Positions 10,563-21,846 of a stretch of DNA of 64,000 nt are shown here, piece by piece. The notes beneath the pieces are model-generated. The model saw nothing but the letters and a program-made list of their open reading frames with translations. It ran no database searches and was not told the DNA's origin. The DNA lies in the NCBI RefSeq assembly GCF_021213805.1, contig NZ_JAJQJI010000004.1, forward strand, positions 310,001 to 374,000, in the 5' to 3' direction. This DNA comes from Mycobacterium sp. MYCO198283. Lineage in GTDB: Bacteria > Actinomycetota > Actinomycetes > Mycobacteriales > Mycobacteriaceae. The position numbers and the translations under genes were made by a program. Position 1 is the stretch's first letter, and each line of letters starts with the position of its first letter.

Positions 10563-12349
10563 AGCGCCTCGATGTCGTCGGCGAACTTCTCGGCGATCAC
10601 CTTGCGCTTGATCTTCATCGACGGCGTCAGCTCGCCGGTCTCCTCGGTGAAGTCGGCGCCCAGGATGCGGAAGTTGCGGATCGATTCCGCCTTCGACACC
10701 GCCTGGTTCGCCTGCTTGACCGCCCCTTCGATCTCCGCCCGCAGGTCGGAGTCGTCGACGAGGTCGGCCACCGACGCGCCGGAGTCCTTGCTGTTGCGCT
10801 CCTTCCAGCCGTCGAAGGCCTCCGGGTCGATGGTGATCAGCGCCGCCACGAACGGCCGGTTGTCGCCGACCACCATGGCCTGGCTGATCAGCGGATGCGC
10901 CCGCAGCTGGTCTTCGAGCACCGCCGGCGCGACGTTCTTGCCGCCGGCGGTGACGATGAGCTCCTTGATGCGACCGGTGATGGTCAAGAAGCCGTCCTCG
11001 TCCACCTGGCCCTGGTCGCCGGTGCGGAACCAGCCGTCGACGAACTCCTTGGCGGTGGCCTCCTCGTTCTTCCAGTAGCCGTTGAACACCACGCCGCCAC
11101 GCACCTGCAGCTCGCCGTCGTCGGCGATGCGCATGCTGTTGCCCTCCAGCAGTTTGCCGACGGTGCCGATCTTGACGTCGCCCACCTTGTTGACGGTGAT
11201 GGCGGCGCTGGTCTCGGTGAGCCCATAGCCCTCGTAGATGGTCAGCCCGACGCCGCGGTAGAAGTGGCCGAGCCGGGCGCCCAGCGGCGCGCCGCCGGAG
11301 ATCGCGGCCCGGCAGTCGCCGCCCAGCGCGCCCCGCAACTTGCCGTAGACCAGGCGGTCGAACACCGCGTGCTTGGCCTTCAGCAGCAGTCCCGGCCCGC
11401 CGTCGTCCTGCGCCTTGCTGTAGTCGATCGCCGTCTCGGCGGCGATCGCGAAGATGCGGCCCTTGCCGTCGTTGCGGGCGTTCTGTTCGGCGGTGTTGTA
11501 GACCTTCTCGAACACGCGCGGCACCGACACCACCAGCGTCGGCTTGAACACCGCGAACATCGGCACGAGGTTCTTGACGTCGGAGGTGAACCCGAGCGTC
11601 ACCTTGTTGATCACCGCGCCCATCGTGATCGCGCGGGCCAGCACGTGGGCCAGCGGCAGGAACACCAGCATCCGCTCGTCGGAGTCCAGCAGAGTGGGGA
11701 AGGCGGCCTTGGCGCCCCGGGTCTCGTAGACCAGGTTGGAATGCGTCAGCTGGCAGCCCTTGGGCCGCCCGGTGGTGCCCGAGGTGTAGATCAGGGTCGC
11801 GGGGTCCGCGGACCGGATGGCCGACAGCCGAGCGGTCACCTCGCCGGCGTCGGTGCCCTCACCCAGCGTCCCCAGCTCGTCGAGCGCCTCGCCGTCCGCA
11901 CCCGAGATGACGAAGATCCGGCGGAGGTCGGGCAGATCGTCGCGCACCTTCCCGGCCGTCGCGGCGTGCTCGTCGGTCTCGGCGAACAGCATCACCGCGC
12001 CGGAGTCCTGCATCACCCACCGCACCTGGTCGGCCGAGGACGTCTCGTAGATCGGCACGGTCACGGCGCCGATCGCCAGGATCGCGAAGTCGAGGATCGC
12101 CCACTCGTAGCGGGTGGCGGAAAAGATGGCCACCCGGTCGCCGGCCTGCACGCCCTCGGCGATCAGGCCGAGCGCCGCGGCGCGGATCTGGGCGGCCGCC
12201 TGCCGTGCGGTCACGTCCTTCCACTCGCCGTCGACGAGCCGCTGGAAGCTCACATGGTCGGGGTCGTCGCGCTCGTGGTCGAAGACTGCGCTGACGATGG
12301 TGTCGTGCTCGCCGACGGTGAAGGACGCGGGAACACTGAACTCACGCAC
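10550..12349 (-). CDS. fadD15: Long-chain fatty-acid-CoA ligase FadD15
   Basis: A 599-residue ANL-superfamily acyl-CoA synthetase that activates fatty acids through an acyl-adenylate. Motifs: the P-loop [25 protein letters not shown], and the hinge region [14 protein letters not shown] with [17 protein letters not shown]. Length matches mycobacterial FadD15 (about 600). It is a monocistronic gene facing away from the SRPBCC genes; its C-terminal codons overlap pimB' antisense. Confidence 0.94.
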   Translation of the reverse strand: MREFSVPASFTVGEHDTIVSAVFDHERDDPDHVSFQRLVDGEWKDVTARQAAAQIRAAALGLIAEGVQAGDRVAIFSATRYEWAILDFAILAIGAVTVPIYETSSADQVRWVMQDSGAVMLFAETDEHAATAGKVRDDLPDLRRIFVISGADGEALDELGTLGEGTDAGEVTARLSAIRSADPATLIYTSGTTGRPKGCQLTHSNLVYETRGAKAAFPTLLDSDERMLVFLPLAHVLARAITMGAVINKVTLGFTSDVKNLVPMFAVFKPTLVVSVPRVFEKVYNTAEQNARNDGKGRIFAIAAETAIDYSKAQDDGGPGLLLKAKHAVFDRLVYGKLRGALGGDCRAAISGGAPLGARLGHFYRGVGLTIYEGYGLTETSAAITVNKVGDVKIGTVGKLLEGNSMRIADDGELQVRGGVVFNGYWKNEEATAKEFVDGWFRTGDQGQVDEDGFLTITGRIKELIVTAGGKNVAPAVLEDQLRAHPLISQAMVVGDNRPFVAALITIDPEAFDGWKERNSKDSGASVADLVDDSDLRAEIEGAVKQANQAVSKAESIRNFRILGADFTEETGELTPSMKIKRKVIAEKFADDIEALYSK

Positions 12350-12479
12350 GTGTGTTTGACCTCTCAGATGGTCGCTGATGGTGAGGCACAGCCTAGTGGC
12401 AGCGTCCGATCACCGGTCAGGAACCCGGTACCGGCGGTCCAAGGCGGCCTGCCTCCGCCGTGTGTGAAGCTGTGAGGTC

Positions 12480-12869
12480 ATGAACAGCATCCAGATCGCC
12501 GACATGACGTTCATCGCCGCCGACGCGGCGGACGTCGGGCGGGCGATCGCGGATCCGGGGAGCTGGCAGCGGTGGTGGCCCGACCTGCACCTCACGGTCG
12601 TCGAGGACCGCGGCCATAAGGGCATCCGGTGGACCGTGACCGGTGCGTTGACCGGCACGATGGAGGTGTGGCTCGAGCCGATGCTCGACGGCGTCGTCGC
12701 GCACTACTTCCTGCATGCCGAACCGTCCGGGATCGCGGCGTGGCAGCTCGCCAAACTCGACCTGCCGAAGCTGACGCACCGCCGGCGGGCCGCGGGCCGG
12801 GCGATGACGTTCGAGGTCAAGGAGCGGCTGGAGCGGGGCCGACCGATCGGCGTGTCGCGCAGCGGCTGA
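12480..12869 (+). CDS. SRPBCC/polyketide cyclase-like protein (Rv2186c-like)
   Basis: A 129-residue protein with the START/Bet v1-like pattern: an N-terminal strand (IADMTFIAADAADVGRAIAD), the WQRWWPDL loop, central strands and a long C-terminal helix. Members bind hydrophobic ligands; the ligand here is unknown. It is followed 95 bp later by a second SRPBCC gene, so the two form a tandem pair. Confidence 0.72.
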   Translation: MNSIQIADMTFIAADAADVGRAIADPGSWQRWWPDLHLTVVEDRGHKGIRWTVTGALTGTMEVWLEPMLDGVVAHYFLHAEPSGIAAWQLAKLDLPKLTHRRRAAGRAMTFEVKERLERGRPIGVSRSG

Positions 12870-12964
12870 CCGGCCGCTGCCCCTGGGACTCGCCGCCGGG
12901 GCACGGTACCGTTCTGGCAGGCAGACGCTCGGGCGAGACGACAACGATCGAAGGTAGCGACGAC

Positions 12965-13402
12965 GTGGCGGACAGTACGACGCAGACCATTTTCATGGCC
13001 GCGGATCCGGCCACGGTGATGGACGTCATCGCCGACATCGAGTCCTATCCGCAGTGGGTGTCCGAGTACCGGGAGACCGAGGTCCTGGAGGCCGACGAGC
13101 AGGGTTATCCGCTCAAGGCCCGCCTGGTGCTGGAGGCGGCGGTGCTCAAGGACACGATGGTGCTGGCCTACGACTGGCCCGCGGATCGGACCTCGGTGCG
13201 GTGGAGCCTGGTGTCGAGCTCACTGCTCAGATCGCTGCACGGCGCATACCGGCTGGAGCCCAACGGCGCGGGCACCGACGTCACCTACGAGCTGTCGGTC
13301 GACCTGAACATCCCGATGATCGGCCTGCTCAAGCGCAAGGCGGAGCGCAAACTCACCGACACCGCGCTCAAGGACCTGAAGAAACGAGTCGAGGCTGAGT
13401 GA
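12965..13402 (+). CDS. SRPBCC/polyketide cyclase-like protein (Rv2185c-like)
   Basis: A 145-residue START/Bet v1-like protein from GTG 12965. The fold pattern is clear: TQTIFMAADPATVMDVIADI, then YPQWVSEYRETEV, central strands and a C-terminal amphipathic helix ending KDLKKRVEAE. Such proteins resemble CoQ10-binding/cyclase proteins, but the ligand is unknown. The stop overlaps the next reading frame, which likely makes the two co-translated. Confidence 0.8.
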   Translation: MADSTTQTIFMAADPATVMDVIADIESYPQWVSEYRETEVLEADEQGYPLKARLVLEAAVLKDTMVLAYDWPADRTSVRWSLVSSSLLRSLHGAYRLEPNGAGTDVTYELSVDLNIPMIGLLKRKAERKLTDTALKDLKKRVEAE

Positions 13403-14651
13403 GAGCGGTGCACCCGCCCGGATCAGCCTGTTCGTCGGCAAGGGCGGGGTAGGCAAGTCCACGCTGGCGGCCGCCACGGCGGTGCGGGCCGCGCGGGCCG
13501 GCCAGCGGGTGCTCGCGGTCTCCGCCGACCAGGCGCACTCCCTGGGGGACGTGTTGGGCACGCCGGTGCCGCCGACCGGCGAGCGGGCCCCGACCCGGAT
13601 CCTGTCGGACGCCGCCGACGCCGGTGGCGGCTTCCTCGACGCGCTGTGCCTGGACACGCTGGCAGTGCTGGAGGAGCGCTGGGCGCAGGTCGCCGGCGTG
13701 CTGGCCGACCGCTTCGAGTCCTCCGACCTCGGCGACGTGGCGCCCGAGGAGCTGTCGGCGCTGCCGGGCGTGCAGGAGGTGCTGGGCCTGCACGAGGTCG
13801 GCGCGCTGGCCGCCGCGGGCGCGTGGGACCTGGTGGTCGTGGACTGCGCGTCGACCGCCGACGCGCTGCGGATGCTGACGCTGCCGCACACCTTCGGGCT
13901 GTACCTGGAGCGCGCCTGGCCCCGGCACCGCCGCCTGGTCGCCGCGTCCGACGACGCCCGGTCGGCCGCCGTCGTCGCGCTTTTCGAGCGCATCGCGTGC
14001 GGCGTCGAGGAGCTGGGTGCGCTGCTGGGCGACGGCCGGCGCGTGAGCACCCACCTGGTGCTCACCGCGGAGCGGGTGGTGGCCGCCGAAGCCGTGCGCA
14101 CACTCGGCTCGCTGGCGCTGATGGGCGTGCGGGTGGCCGAGCTGATTGTCAATAAGGTGCTGGTACACGACGATTCATTCGCCTACACGAACCTGCCCGA
14201 GCATCCCGCGTTCGACTGGTACACCGAACGCATCCGGGAGCAGGAGGCCGTCCTCGGGGAGCTGAGCGGCAGGATCGGTGATGTGGAGCTGCTGCTCGCG
14301 CCGCACCTGGCCCGCGAGCCGGTCGGCCCCAAGGCGCTCGCCGCGCTGCTCGACACGGTGCGACACCAGGACGGCACCCCACCGCCGGGACCGTTGCGTC
14401 CGGTCGTCGACCGTGAGGGCGGGACCGGGTTGGAGGCTGTCTATCGCCTGCGGGTGCAGCTGCCGCACGTCGACCCCGGGACGCTGACCCTGGGCCGCGT
14501 CGACGACGACCTGATCATCGGTGCCGGCGGCCAGCGCCGGCGGGTCCGGCTGGCATCGGTGTTGCGCCGATGCGTCGTTTCAGACGCCCGGCTCCGTGGT
14601 ACCGAGCTGACCGTGCGATTCCGACCTGATCCGATGGTGTGGCCGACATGA
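13395..14651 (+). CDS. ArsA/Get3-like P-loop ATPase (Rv2184c-like)
   Basis: About 418 residues. The N-terminus carries a deviant Walker A, FVGKGGVGKSTLAAATA, typical of ArsA/Get3/MinD ATPases, followed by ADQAHSLGDVLG and a Walker B-like LVVVDCASTADALR. No ATG, GTG or TTG lies in frame between the upstream in-frame stop at 13377 and GTG 13482, which is past the Walker A. The only sensible start is CTG 13395 (MSESGAPARISLFVGKGG). The gene overlaps the previous stop, and the next gene starts within its stop (ATGA). The physiological role is unknown. Confidence 0.85.
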   Translation: MSESGAPARISLFVGKGGVGKSTLAAATAVRAARAGQRVLAVSADQAHSLGDVLGTPVPPTGERAPTRILSDAADAGGGFLDALCLDTLAVLEERWAQVAGVLADRFESSDLGDVAPEELSALPGVQEVLGLHEVGALAAAGAWDLVVVDCASTADALRMLTLPHTFGLYLERAWPRHRRLVAASDDARSAAVVALFERIACGVEELGALLGDGRRVSTHLVLTAERVVAAEAVRTLGSLALMGVRVAELIVNKVLVHDDSFAYTNLPEHPAFDWYTERIREQEAVLGELSGRIGDVELLLAPHLAREPVGPKALAALLDTVRHQDGTPPPGPLRPVVDREGGTGLEAVYRLRVQLPHVDPGTLTLGRVDDDLIIGAGGQRRRVRLASVLRRCVVSDARLRGTELTVRFRPDPMVWPT

Positions 14652-15034
14652 CCGGCGCCCACTCCGACCTGGGGCCCGAGCTCCGTGCCCTGGCGCAGGC
14701 GATTCTGGACACGCTCGATCCCGCGGTGCGTGCCGCCGCGGCGGCCGCCGTGCGCGGCGGTGAGGGATCCGGGCGCTGCACCCAGGTGTGGTGTCCGGTG
14801 TGCGCTCTCGCAGCGCTCATCGGCGGCGAGCAGCATCCGCTGCTGACGGTGGTGGCCGAGCACAGCGTCACCCTGCTGGCCGTGGTGCGGGCGCTGCTCG
14901 ACAGCGCCGGGCAGCCGCCGCCGGCGGCGACCCCGCCGCCCCCGCCCGGGGGCGATCCGGCCGGTCCGGCGCCCGAGCCGACCCCGCCGCAGCGGGGCAG
15001 ATATCAGCACATTCCGGTCACTGTGCAAGAGTGA
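14648..15034 (+). CDS. Conserved mycobacterial protein of unknown function (Rv2183c-like)
   Basis: About 128 residues from ATG 14648, which overlaps the ATPase stop as ATGA. It has a helical N-terminal half with a CTQVWCPVCALAAL segment (three cysteines) and a proline-rich C-terminal tail (PPPAATPPPPPGGDP). Tight coupling to the ArsA-like ATPase suggests a joint function. Nothing in the sequence identifies an activity. Confidence 0.7.
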   Translation: MTGAHSDLGPELRALAQAILDTLDPAVRAAAAAAVRGGEGSGRCTQVWCPVCALAALIGGEQHPLLTVVAEHSVTLLAVVRALLDSAGQPPPAATPPPPPGGDPAGPAPEPTPPQRGRYQHIPVTVQE

Positions 15035-15147
15035 GCGGGCGGCGCGGGCGTGCTGCGTCACGCCCACCGCGAAGTGTGGTCGCGCCCACCGGGGGTCGGT
15101 AGAGTCGGGGCGACGCATTCGGCGAGGCGCCCGAATCAGGAGGGTCC

Positions 15148-15870
15148 ATGTGGTATTGGCTGTTCAAGTTCATCTTCATGGGCCCGCTGCTGTCGCTGCT
15201 CGGCAGGCCGAAAGTCGAAGGGCTGGAACACATTCCGGACTCCGGTCCGGCGATCCTGGCCAGTAACCACCTCGCCGTCGCCGACAGCTTCTACCTGCCG
15301 CTGGTGGTCCGCCGCCGCATCACCTTCCTCGCGAAGGCCGAGTACTTCACCGGCACCGGCCTGAAGGGCTGGTTCAAACGGTGGTTCTTCACGGTCGCGG
15401 GGCAGGTGCCCATCGACCGCTCTAACGCCGACGCCGCCCAGGCCGCGCTGGAGACCGCCAAGCGGATCCTCGACCAAGGCAAGTTGCTGGGCATGTACCC
15501 CGAGGGCACCCGGTCGCCCGACGGCCGGCTGTACAAGGGCAAGACCGGGCTGGCCCGGCTGGCGCTGGAGACCGGCGTGCCGGTGATCCCCGTCGCGATG
15601 ATCGGCACGAACGTGGTCAACCCGCCCGGCAGCAAGATGTGGCGTTTCGGGTCGGTGACGGTGCGCATCGGTGCGCCGCTGGACTTCTCGCGGTTCGACG
15701 GGCTCGCCGGGAACCGCTTCATCGAGCGGGCGGTCACCGACGAGGTGATGTACGAGCTGATGGAGCTGTCCGGCCAGGAGTACGTCGACCTCTACGCGGC
15801 CGACGTCAAGGAGCGCAACGAGGCCGCGGCGCAACCGCCGGCTCGGCTCCCGGACCGCGCGGCCGGCTGA
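15148..15870 (+). CDS. 1-acylglycerol-3-phosphate O-acyltransferase (PlsC family, Rv2182c-like)
   Basis: A 240-residue membrane-associated acyltransferase that should acylate lysophosphatidic acid during phospholipid synthesis. The family blocks are present: NHLAVADSFYLP (H-x4-D), a QVPIDRS block, YPEGTRSPDGRLYKGK and VPVIPVAMIGT. The start ATG at 15148 has an upstream AGGAGG-like site. The stop is only 2 bp from the convergent mptC stop. Confidence 0.9.
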   Translation: MWYWLFKFIFMGPLLSLLGRPKVEGLEHIPDSGPAILASNHLAVADSFYLPLVVRRRITFLAKAEYFTGTGLKGWFKRWFFTVAGQVPIDRSNADAAQAALETAKRILDQGKLLGMYPEGTRSPDGRLYKGKTGLARLALETGVPVIPVAMIGTNVVNPPGSKMWRFGSVTVRIGAPLDFSRFDGLAGNRFIERAVTDEVMYELMELSGQEYVDLYAADVKERNEAAAQPPARLPDRAAG

Positions 15871-15872
15871 CC

Positions 15873-17159
15873 TCAGCGCGCCGGCACCGCGAGTTCGGCG
15901 TCGCGCGCGTCGGTGTCGGCCCGGTCGCCGGCCGCGGCCATCGCCCCCGCGACGGCGATCACCGCGAGCGCCCACCACACGTATGAGATCCCGACGAGTT
16001 GACGCCACCAGTCCGCGCCGACCTCGCCGTTCTTCGGCAACAGCTGCAGCGGCTCCACCACGAACAGCGCCGCGCCGGCGAGCGTGAGCGTCAGCAGCGT
16101 GCGGTGGTGCGCCCGCCACGCCGTGACGCCCAGCACCAGCAGCGCGGGCAGCACCCACACCCAGTGGTGCGACCACGACACCGGTGACACGAGCAGGCCG
16201 AGCAGCGCGACGCAGCTGACGGCGGCCGGCTCGTGGCGTGCGCGCAGCAGCCGCTGCGCCGCCCAGCTGGTCAACGCGAGCGCCCCGACGCAGGCCAGCA
16301 CCCACAGCGCGGACCGGACGCCGTCGGGCAGCCCGAGGCGGGCCAGCGCGCCGGCGAGGTTCTGATTGGTGTTGAGGGCGGCGCTGCCGATCCGGCCGGT
16401 GTGGTGCACGGTCTCGGTCCAGTAGGTCCAGGAATCCGACCACGCCGCCGCGAAGCCGGCCACCACCCCGGCCGCCGCCCCGGCGACGGCGCCCAGCACT
16501 GCCCGCCCGTCGCGTCGCAGCAGGAAGTACAGCAGGAACACCGCGGGCGTCAGCTTCAGCGCCATCGCCAGCCCGACCAGCAGCCCCCGCGGCCACGGGG
16601 TGCGGCGCGGGACGCAGTCGAGGACCACCAGCGTCATCAGCACCGCGTTGATCTGCCCGAACTCCAGATTCGACCGGACCGGCTCCAGCAGCCACATCGC
16701 CGGCAGCACCAGCGCCGCGGCGAGCCACGCCCGCCGCCGCCACGCCGGGCCGGGCGCCGCCTCCGAGGCCGGCCACACGTCGAGCCGGGTGAGCACCACG
16801 GCCGTCGACACCACGAGCAGCGCCAGCGTGACGACGGTGATTGCCGCGCTCGCGGCAGGCAGCGACAGCCAGGCGAACGGCGCGAACAGCACCGCCGCCA
16901 GCGGGGGATAGGTGAACGGCAGGTCGAGACCCAGCGGCGTCGGGAAGGTGGTGCCGCCGTAGAGCGGCACGCCCGCCAGCCACGCCCGGCCGCCCATCCG
17001 GTAGACGTCGATGTCGATGCGGTAGCCGGCGCGCATGACGACCTGCCAGCCGCTCCACAGCCAGCCGACCAGCACCGCCACCTGGAAGACCCGCCACCAG
17101 GCCCGTGACCCGGCGCGATCCGCCCGTCGGCCGCCGTCGGGCGATCGCCGCTTGCTCAT
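15873..17159 (-). CDS. mptC: Alpha-(1->2)-mannosyltransferase of LM/LAM branching (GT87, Rv2181-like)
   Basis: A 428-residue polytopic GT-C glycosyltransferase using polyprenyl-phosphate mannose outside the membrane. In mycobacteria this gene adds the alpha-1,2 mannose branches of lipomannan and lipoarabinomannan. An N-terminal helix is followed by the loop motif [17 protein letters not shown], whose acidic residues match the GT-C catalytic loop. About ten or more hydrophobic helices follow, with [19 protein letters not shown] and [14 protein letters not shown] typical of GT87. It diverges from a membrane-protein gene over an 85-bp gap. Confidence 0.9.
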   Translation of the reverse strand: MSKRRSPDGGRRADRAGSRAWWRVFQVAVLVGWLWSGWQVVMRAGYRIDIDVYRMGGRAWLAGVPLYGGTTFPTPLGLDLPFTYPPLAAVLFAPFAWLSLPAASAAITVVTLALLVVSTAVVLTRLDVWPASEAAPGPAWRRRAWLAAALVLPAMWLLEPVRSNLEFGQINAVLMTLVVLDCVPRRTPWPRGLLVGLAMALKLTPAVFLLYFLLRRDGRAVLGAVAGAAAGVVAGFAAAWSDSWTYWTETVHHTGRIGSAALNTNQNLAGALARLGLPDGVRSALWVLACVGALALTSWAAQRLLRARHEPAAVSCVALLGLLVSPVSWSHHWVWVLPALLVLGVTAWRAHHRTLLTLTLAGAALFVVEPLQLLPKNGEVGADWWRQLVGISYVWWALAVIAVAGAMAAAGDRADTDARDAELAVPAR

Positions 17160-17244
17160 GGTGCCGTCAGACTAACGGGGTCGTTCCCGGGCCACCGGCG
17201 GCGTACCGGCGCCCCGGTGACGGCGTGGGCGTAAGTTCTGCGCC

Positions 17245-18153
17245 GTGACCTCCGCTGTGGCGACCGAGCTGGACACCGGGCTGCCGCTCACCATCCACCT
17301 CGACTTCGTCAGCCGCAGCCGGATTCCGCTGCTGTGCTGCCTGGTCGCCTTCATGGCGACCTTCTTCGTCACCCGCACCATCGTCCGCTACATCCGCGCC
17401 CACGCCGGGAGCGACGCCCCCCGCAAGTGGTACCAGCCGCGCAACATCGGGCACGGGGACACCCACATCCACCATGTGGTCTTCGGGGTCATCCTGGTGC
17501 TGCTGTCCGGCGTCACGATGGTCACCCTCGCCGTCGACGGCGGCCTGGCCGAGTTCACCGTGGCGGCGGTGTTCTTCGGCGTCGGGGCGGCGCTGGTGCT
17601 CGACGAGTTCGCGCTGATCCTGCACCTGGAGGACGTGTACTGGGCCGAGGACGGCCGGACCTCGGTGGACGCGGTGTTCGCGGCGGTCGCGGTGGCGGGG
17701 CTGCTGGTGCTCGGGCTCAACCCGCTGTCGTTCTTCGACGTCGGGATCTGGCGGGACGACCACAGCGTCGTCGCCCGCGCGACGGTGCTCGCGATGGCCG
17801 CCGCGACGCTGGCGCTGGCGGTGGTCGTGCTGCTCAAGGGCAAGGTGTGGACCGGGCTGGTCGGCATGTTCGTCACCCCGCTGCTGGTGGTGGGCGCGCT
17901 GCGACTGTCCCGTCCGCACGCGCCGTGGGCGCGGTGGCGCTACACCGACAAGCCCAAGCGCATGCACCGCGCGCTGGAACGGGAACGCCGGCTGCGCCGG
18001 CCCGTGGTGCAGGCGAAGCTCTGGTTGCAACACGTCGTCGCCGGCGAGCCGCAGTTCCCCGACGACCGCGAGGTCGACGCGCAGCTCGACGCCGAGATCC
18101 GTCCGGCGCCGCCGCCGGAGCGCCAGCCGGTCACCGACGGCGCCGCTGCGTAA
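17245..18153 (+). CDS. Multi-pass membrane protein, function unknown (Rv2180c-like)
   Basis: A 302-residue integral membrane protein with about seven hydrophobic segments between residues 30 and 225. A conspicuous histidine-rich loop reads NIGHGDTHIHHVVFG, and acidic DEFALILHLEDVYW follows; together these could bind metal, which is inference. The C-terminal 80 residues are cytoplasmic and charged. It lies between mptC (divergent) and the exoribonuclease gene (10 bp downstream). No function is known to me. Confidence 0.8.
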   Translation: MTSAVATELDTGLPLTIHLDFVSRSRIPLLCCLVAFMATFFVTRTIVRYIRAHAGSDAPRKWYQPRNIGHGDTHIHHVVFGVILVLLSGVTMVTLAVDGGLAEFTVAAVFFGVGAALVLDEFALILHLEDVYWAEDGRTSVDAVFAAVAVAGLLVLGLNPLSFFDVGIWRDDHSVVARATVLAMAAATLALAVVVLLKGKVWTGLVGMFVTPLLVVGALRLSRPHAPWARWRYTDKPKRMHRALERERRLRRPVVQAKLWLQHVVAGEPQFPDDREVDAQLDAEIRPAPPPERQPVTDGAAA

Positions 18154-18163
18154 GGTCGCGGGC

Positions 18164-20111
<1,948 letters not shown>

Positions 20112-21380
20112 TCAGCGCAGCGTCAGCAGCCCGTCGAGGTTGCTGCCCACCAACCAGCCGCCCGCGCCCACGGCGCCGGTGAGGACGAGCACGACGGCCA
20201 GCCACAGTAGCGCCGACCGGCGGCTGCGTTGCCGATCCCAGGCGAACTCTTCGATGCCGATGCCCGCGAACGTCGCTGTGCCGCCGGGCCATTCGTCGTC
20301 CGAGTCTTCCGGTTCCCCATCTTCCGGTTCCCAGTCGGCCGGGCCGCGGGTGAACTGCCGGGTGGCCCGCGGTCCGCGCGGCGGTGCCGGCTGCGGCCCG
20401 ATCGGCACCGGCATTGCCGTCGTCGCGTCCGGGCGCGGCGCCACCGCGGATCGGTGCAGCGCCGAATTGCGGGGCGCGGGAACGCGGAACGGCGGCAGCC
20501 CGAGGTCGTCGACGATCGCGTCCAGGTCGTCGGCCATGGCGTCGGCGTCGGCGTACCGCCGCCCGGGCTCGCGGGCGGTGGCGCGCAGCACGAAGCCGTC
20601 GAATGCGGTGGGCACGCCGGTGATCCGGGTGCTCGGCGGCGGCACGTCGGCCTCGAGCCGCCGGTAGGCCACCGACAGCGGGGTGTCGCCGGTGAACGGC
20701 ACCGTGCCCGTGAACAATTCGAACACCATGATGCCGGTCGCGTAGACGTCGCTGCGCGGGTCGGCCTCACCGGTGCTGACCTGCTCGGGCGACAGGTACG
20801 CCGCCGTGCCGAGGATGACGCTGGCCGAGGTGATCTGCGCCTCCGCGACCGCCCGCACCAGGCCGAAGTCGGCGATCTTGACCTCGCCGTCATCGGAGAT
20901 CAACACGTTCTCGGGTTTGACGTCGCGATGCACCAACCCGCCGCGATGCGCCACCGCCAGCCCTCCCAGCACCGGGCGCAGCACCGCGGCGACGGCGTGC
21001 GGCGGCATCGGGCCCCGTTCGTCGAGCAGCTCGCGCAGCGTCCCGCCCTCGACGAGCTCCATCACCAGATAGGGCGGCCACCCGCCCGGGGTTCCCAGGC
21101 CCTGGTCGTAGACGGCCACCAGCCCCGGATCCTTCAATCGCGCGACGGCGCGCGCCTCCCGCTGGAAGCGGGTGAGGAATTGCCGGTCGCCGGCGTACCG
21201 CCGGTCCATCACCTTGATCGCAACCGGCCGGTCCAGCCGCAGGTCGAGGCCGCGGTACACCGCCGACATGCCGCCCGTCGCGATGACGGTGTCCACGCGG
21301 TAGCGGCCGTCGAGCGCCGCACCCACCAGCGGATCGAGCGCGGCGGCCGTCCGGTGCAGCGGGGCGTCCATCGCGTTCAT
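20112..21380 (-). CDS. pknL: Serine/threonine protein kinase PknL
   Basis: A 422-residue transmembrane Hanks-type kinase. The kinase domain (about residues 25-290) shows the glycine loop VIATGGMSAVYRG, VAIKVMDRRY (catalytic Lys), HRDVKPENVLI, DFGLV, and the activation-loop segment ILGTAAYLSPEQ. A disordered acidic juxtamembrane linker and one helix (ALLWLAVVLVLTGAVGAGG) precede a very short extracytoplasmic tail, so there is no PASTA sensor, as in known PknL. The divergent neighbour encodes the homologue of its known substrate Rv2175c. Confidence 0.95.
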   Translation of the reverse strand: MNAMDAPLHRTAAALDPLVGAALDGRYRVDTVIATGGMSAVYRGLDLRLDRPVAIKVMDRRYAGDRQFLTRFQREARAVARLKDPGLVAVYDQGLGTPGGWPPYLVMELVEGGTLRELLDERGPMPPHAVAAVLRPVLGGLAVAHRGGLVHRDVKPENVLISDDGEVKIADFGLVRAVAEAQITSASVILGTAAYLSPEQVSTGEADPRSDVYATGIMVFELFTGTVPFTGDTPLSVAYRRLEADVPPPSTRITGVPTAFDGFVLRATAREPGRRYADADAMADDLDAIVDDLGLPPFRVPAPRNSALHRSAVAPRPDATTAMPVPIGPQPAPPRGPRATRQFTRGPADWEPEDGEPEDSDDEWPGGTATFAGIGIEEFAWDRQRSRRSALLWLAVVLVLTGAVGAGGWLVGSNLDGLLTLR

Positions 21381-21412
21381 GGTAGCCAGCCGCAGGCCCT
21401 AGAATCGACGCG

Positions 21413-21817
21413 GTGAGCAGCGTTCCCGCAGCTGAGGATGTCCTCGCGCCGGACGAGCCGGTCCATGACCTCCCGACCGTCGCCGAACTGCTGGGGATCC
21501 CCGTCACGCGGGTGCACCAACAGCTCAAGGACGGCCAACTCGTCGCGATCCGCCGCGGGGGCATCCTCGTGGTGCCGCAGGTGTTCTTCACCGCCGACGG
21601 CCAGGTCGTCAAGGCGCTGCCGGGGCTGCTCGCCGTGTTGCGCGACGGCGGCTACCGCGACCCGGAGATCCTGCGGTGGTTGTTCACGCCCGACCCGTCC
21701 CTCACCATCACCTTCGACGGCCGCCGCGAGCCGGTGGACGGCGCCCGGCCGGTGGATGCGCTGCACTCCCACCAGGCGCGCGAGGTGCTGCGCCGCGCGC
21801 AGGCTTCGGCATACTGA
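21413..21817 (+). CDS. DNA-binding protein, PknL substrate homologue (Rv2175c-like)
   Basis: A 134-residue winged-helix DNA-binding protein starting at GTG 21413. The central HTH region (DLPTVAELLGIPVTRVHQQL) is followed by VVPQVFFTADGQVVK and the conserved LRWLFTPDPSLTITFDGR. In M. tuberculosis the orthologue is phosphorylated by PknL on a threonine in a short N-terminal extension. Here the reading frame has a stop 30 bp upstream (21383-21385) and begins MSSVPAAEDV, so that extension and its threonine are absent. The gene is divergent from pknL with a 32-bp gap. Confidence 0.88.
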   Translation: MSSVPAAEDVLAPDEPVHDLPTVAELLGIPVTRVHQQLKDGQLVAIRRGGILVVPQVFFTADGQVVKALPGLLAVLRDGGYRDPEILRWLFTPDPSLTITFDGRREPVDGARPVDALHSHQAREVLRRAQASAY

Positions 21818-21846
21818 CCGCAAGGCGGTCGCGGCCTGCTGAGGCG

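Noticed and set aside
9176..12475. A 1099-codon plus-strand frame over pimB' and antisense to fadD15
   Set aside because: The real proteins in the other frames have clear motifs; this frame is Arg/His/Ala-rich noise.
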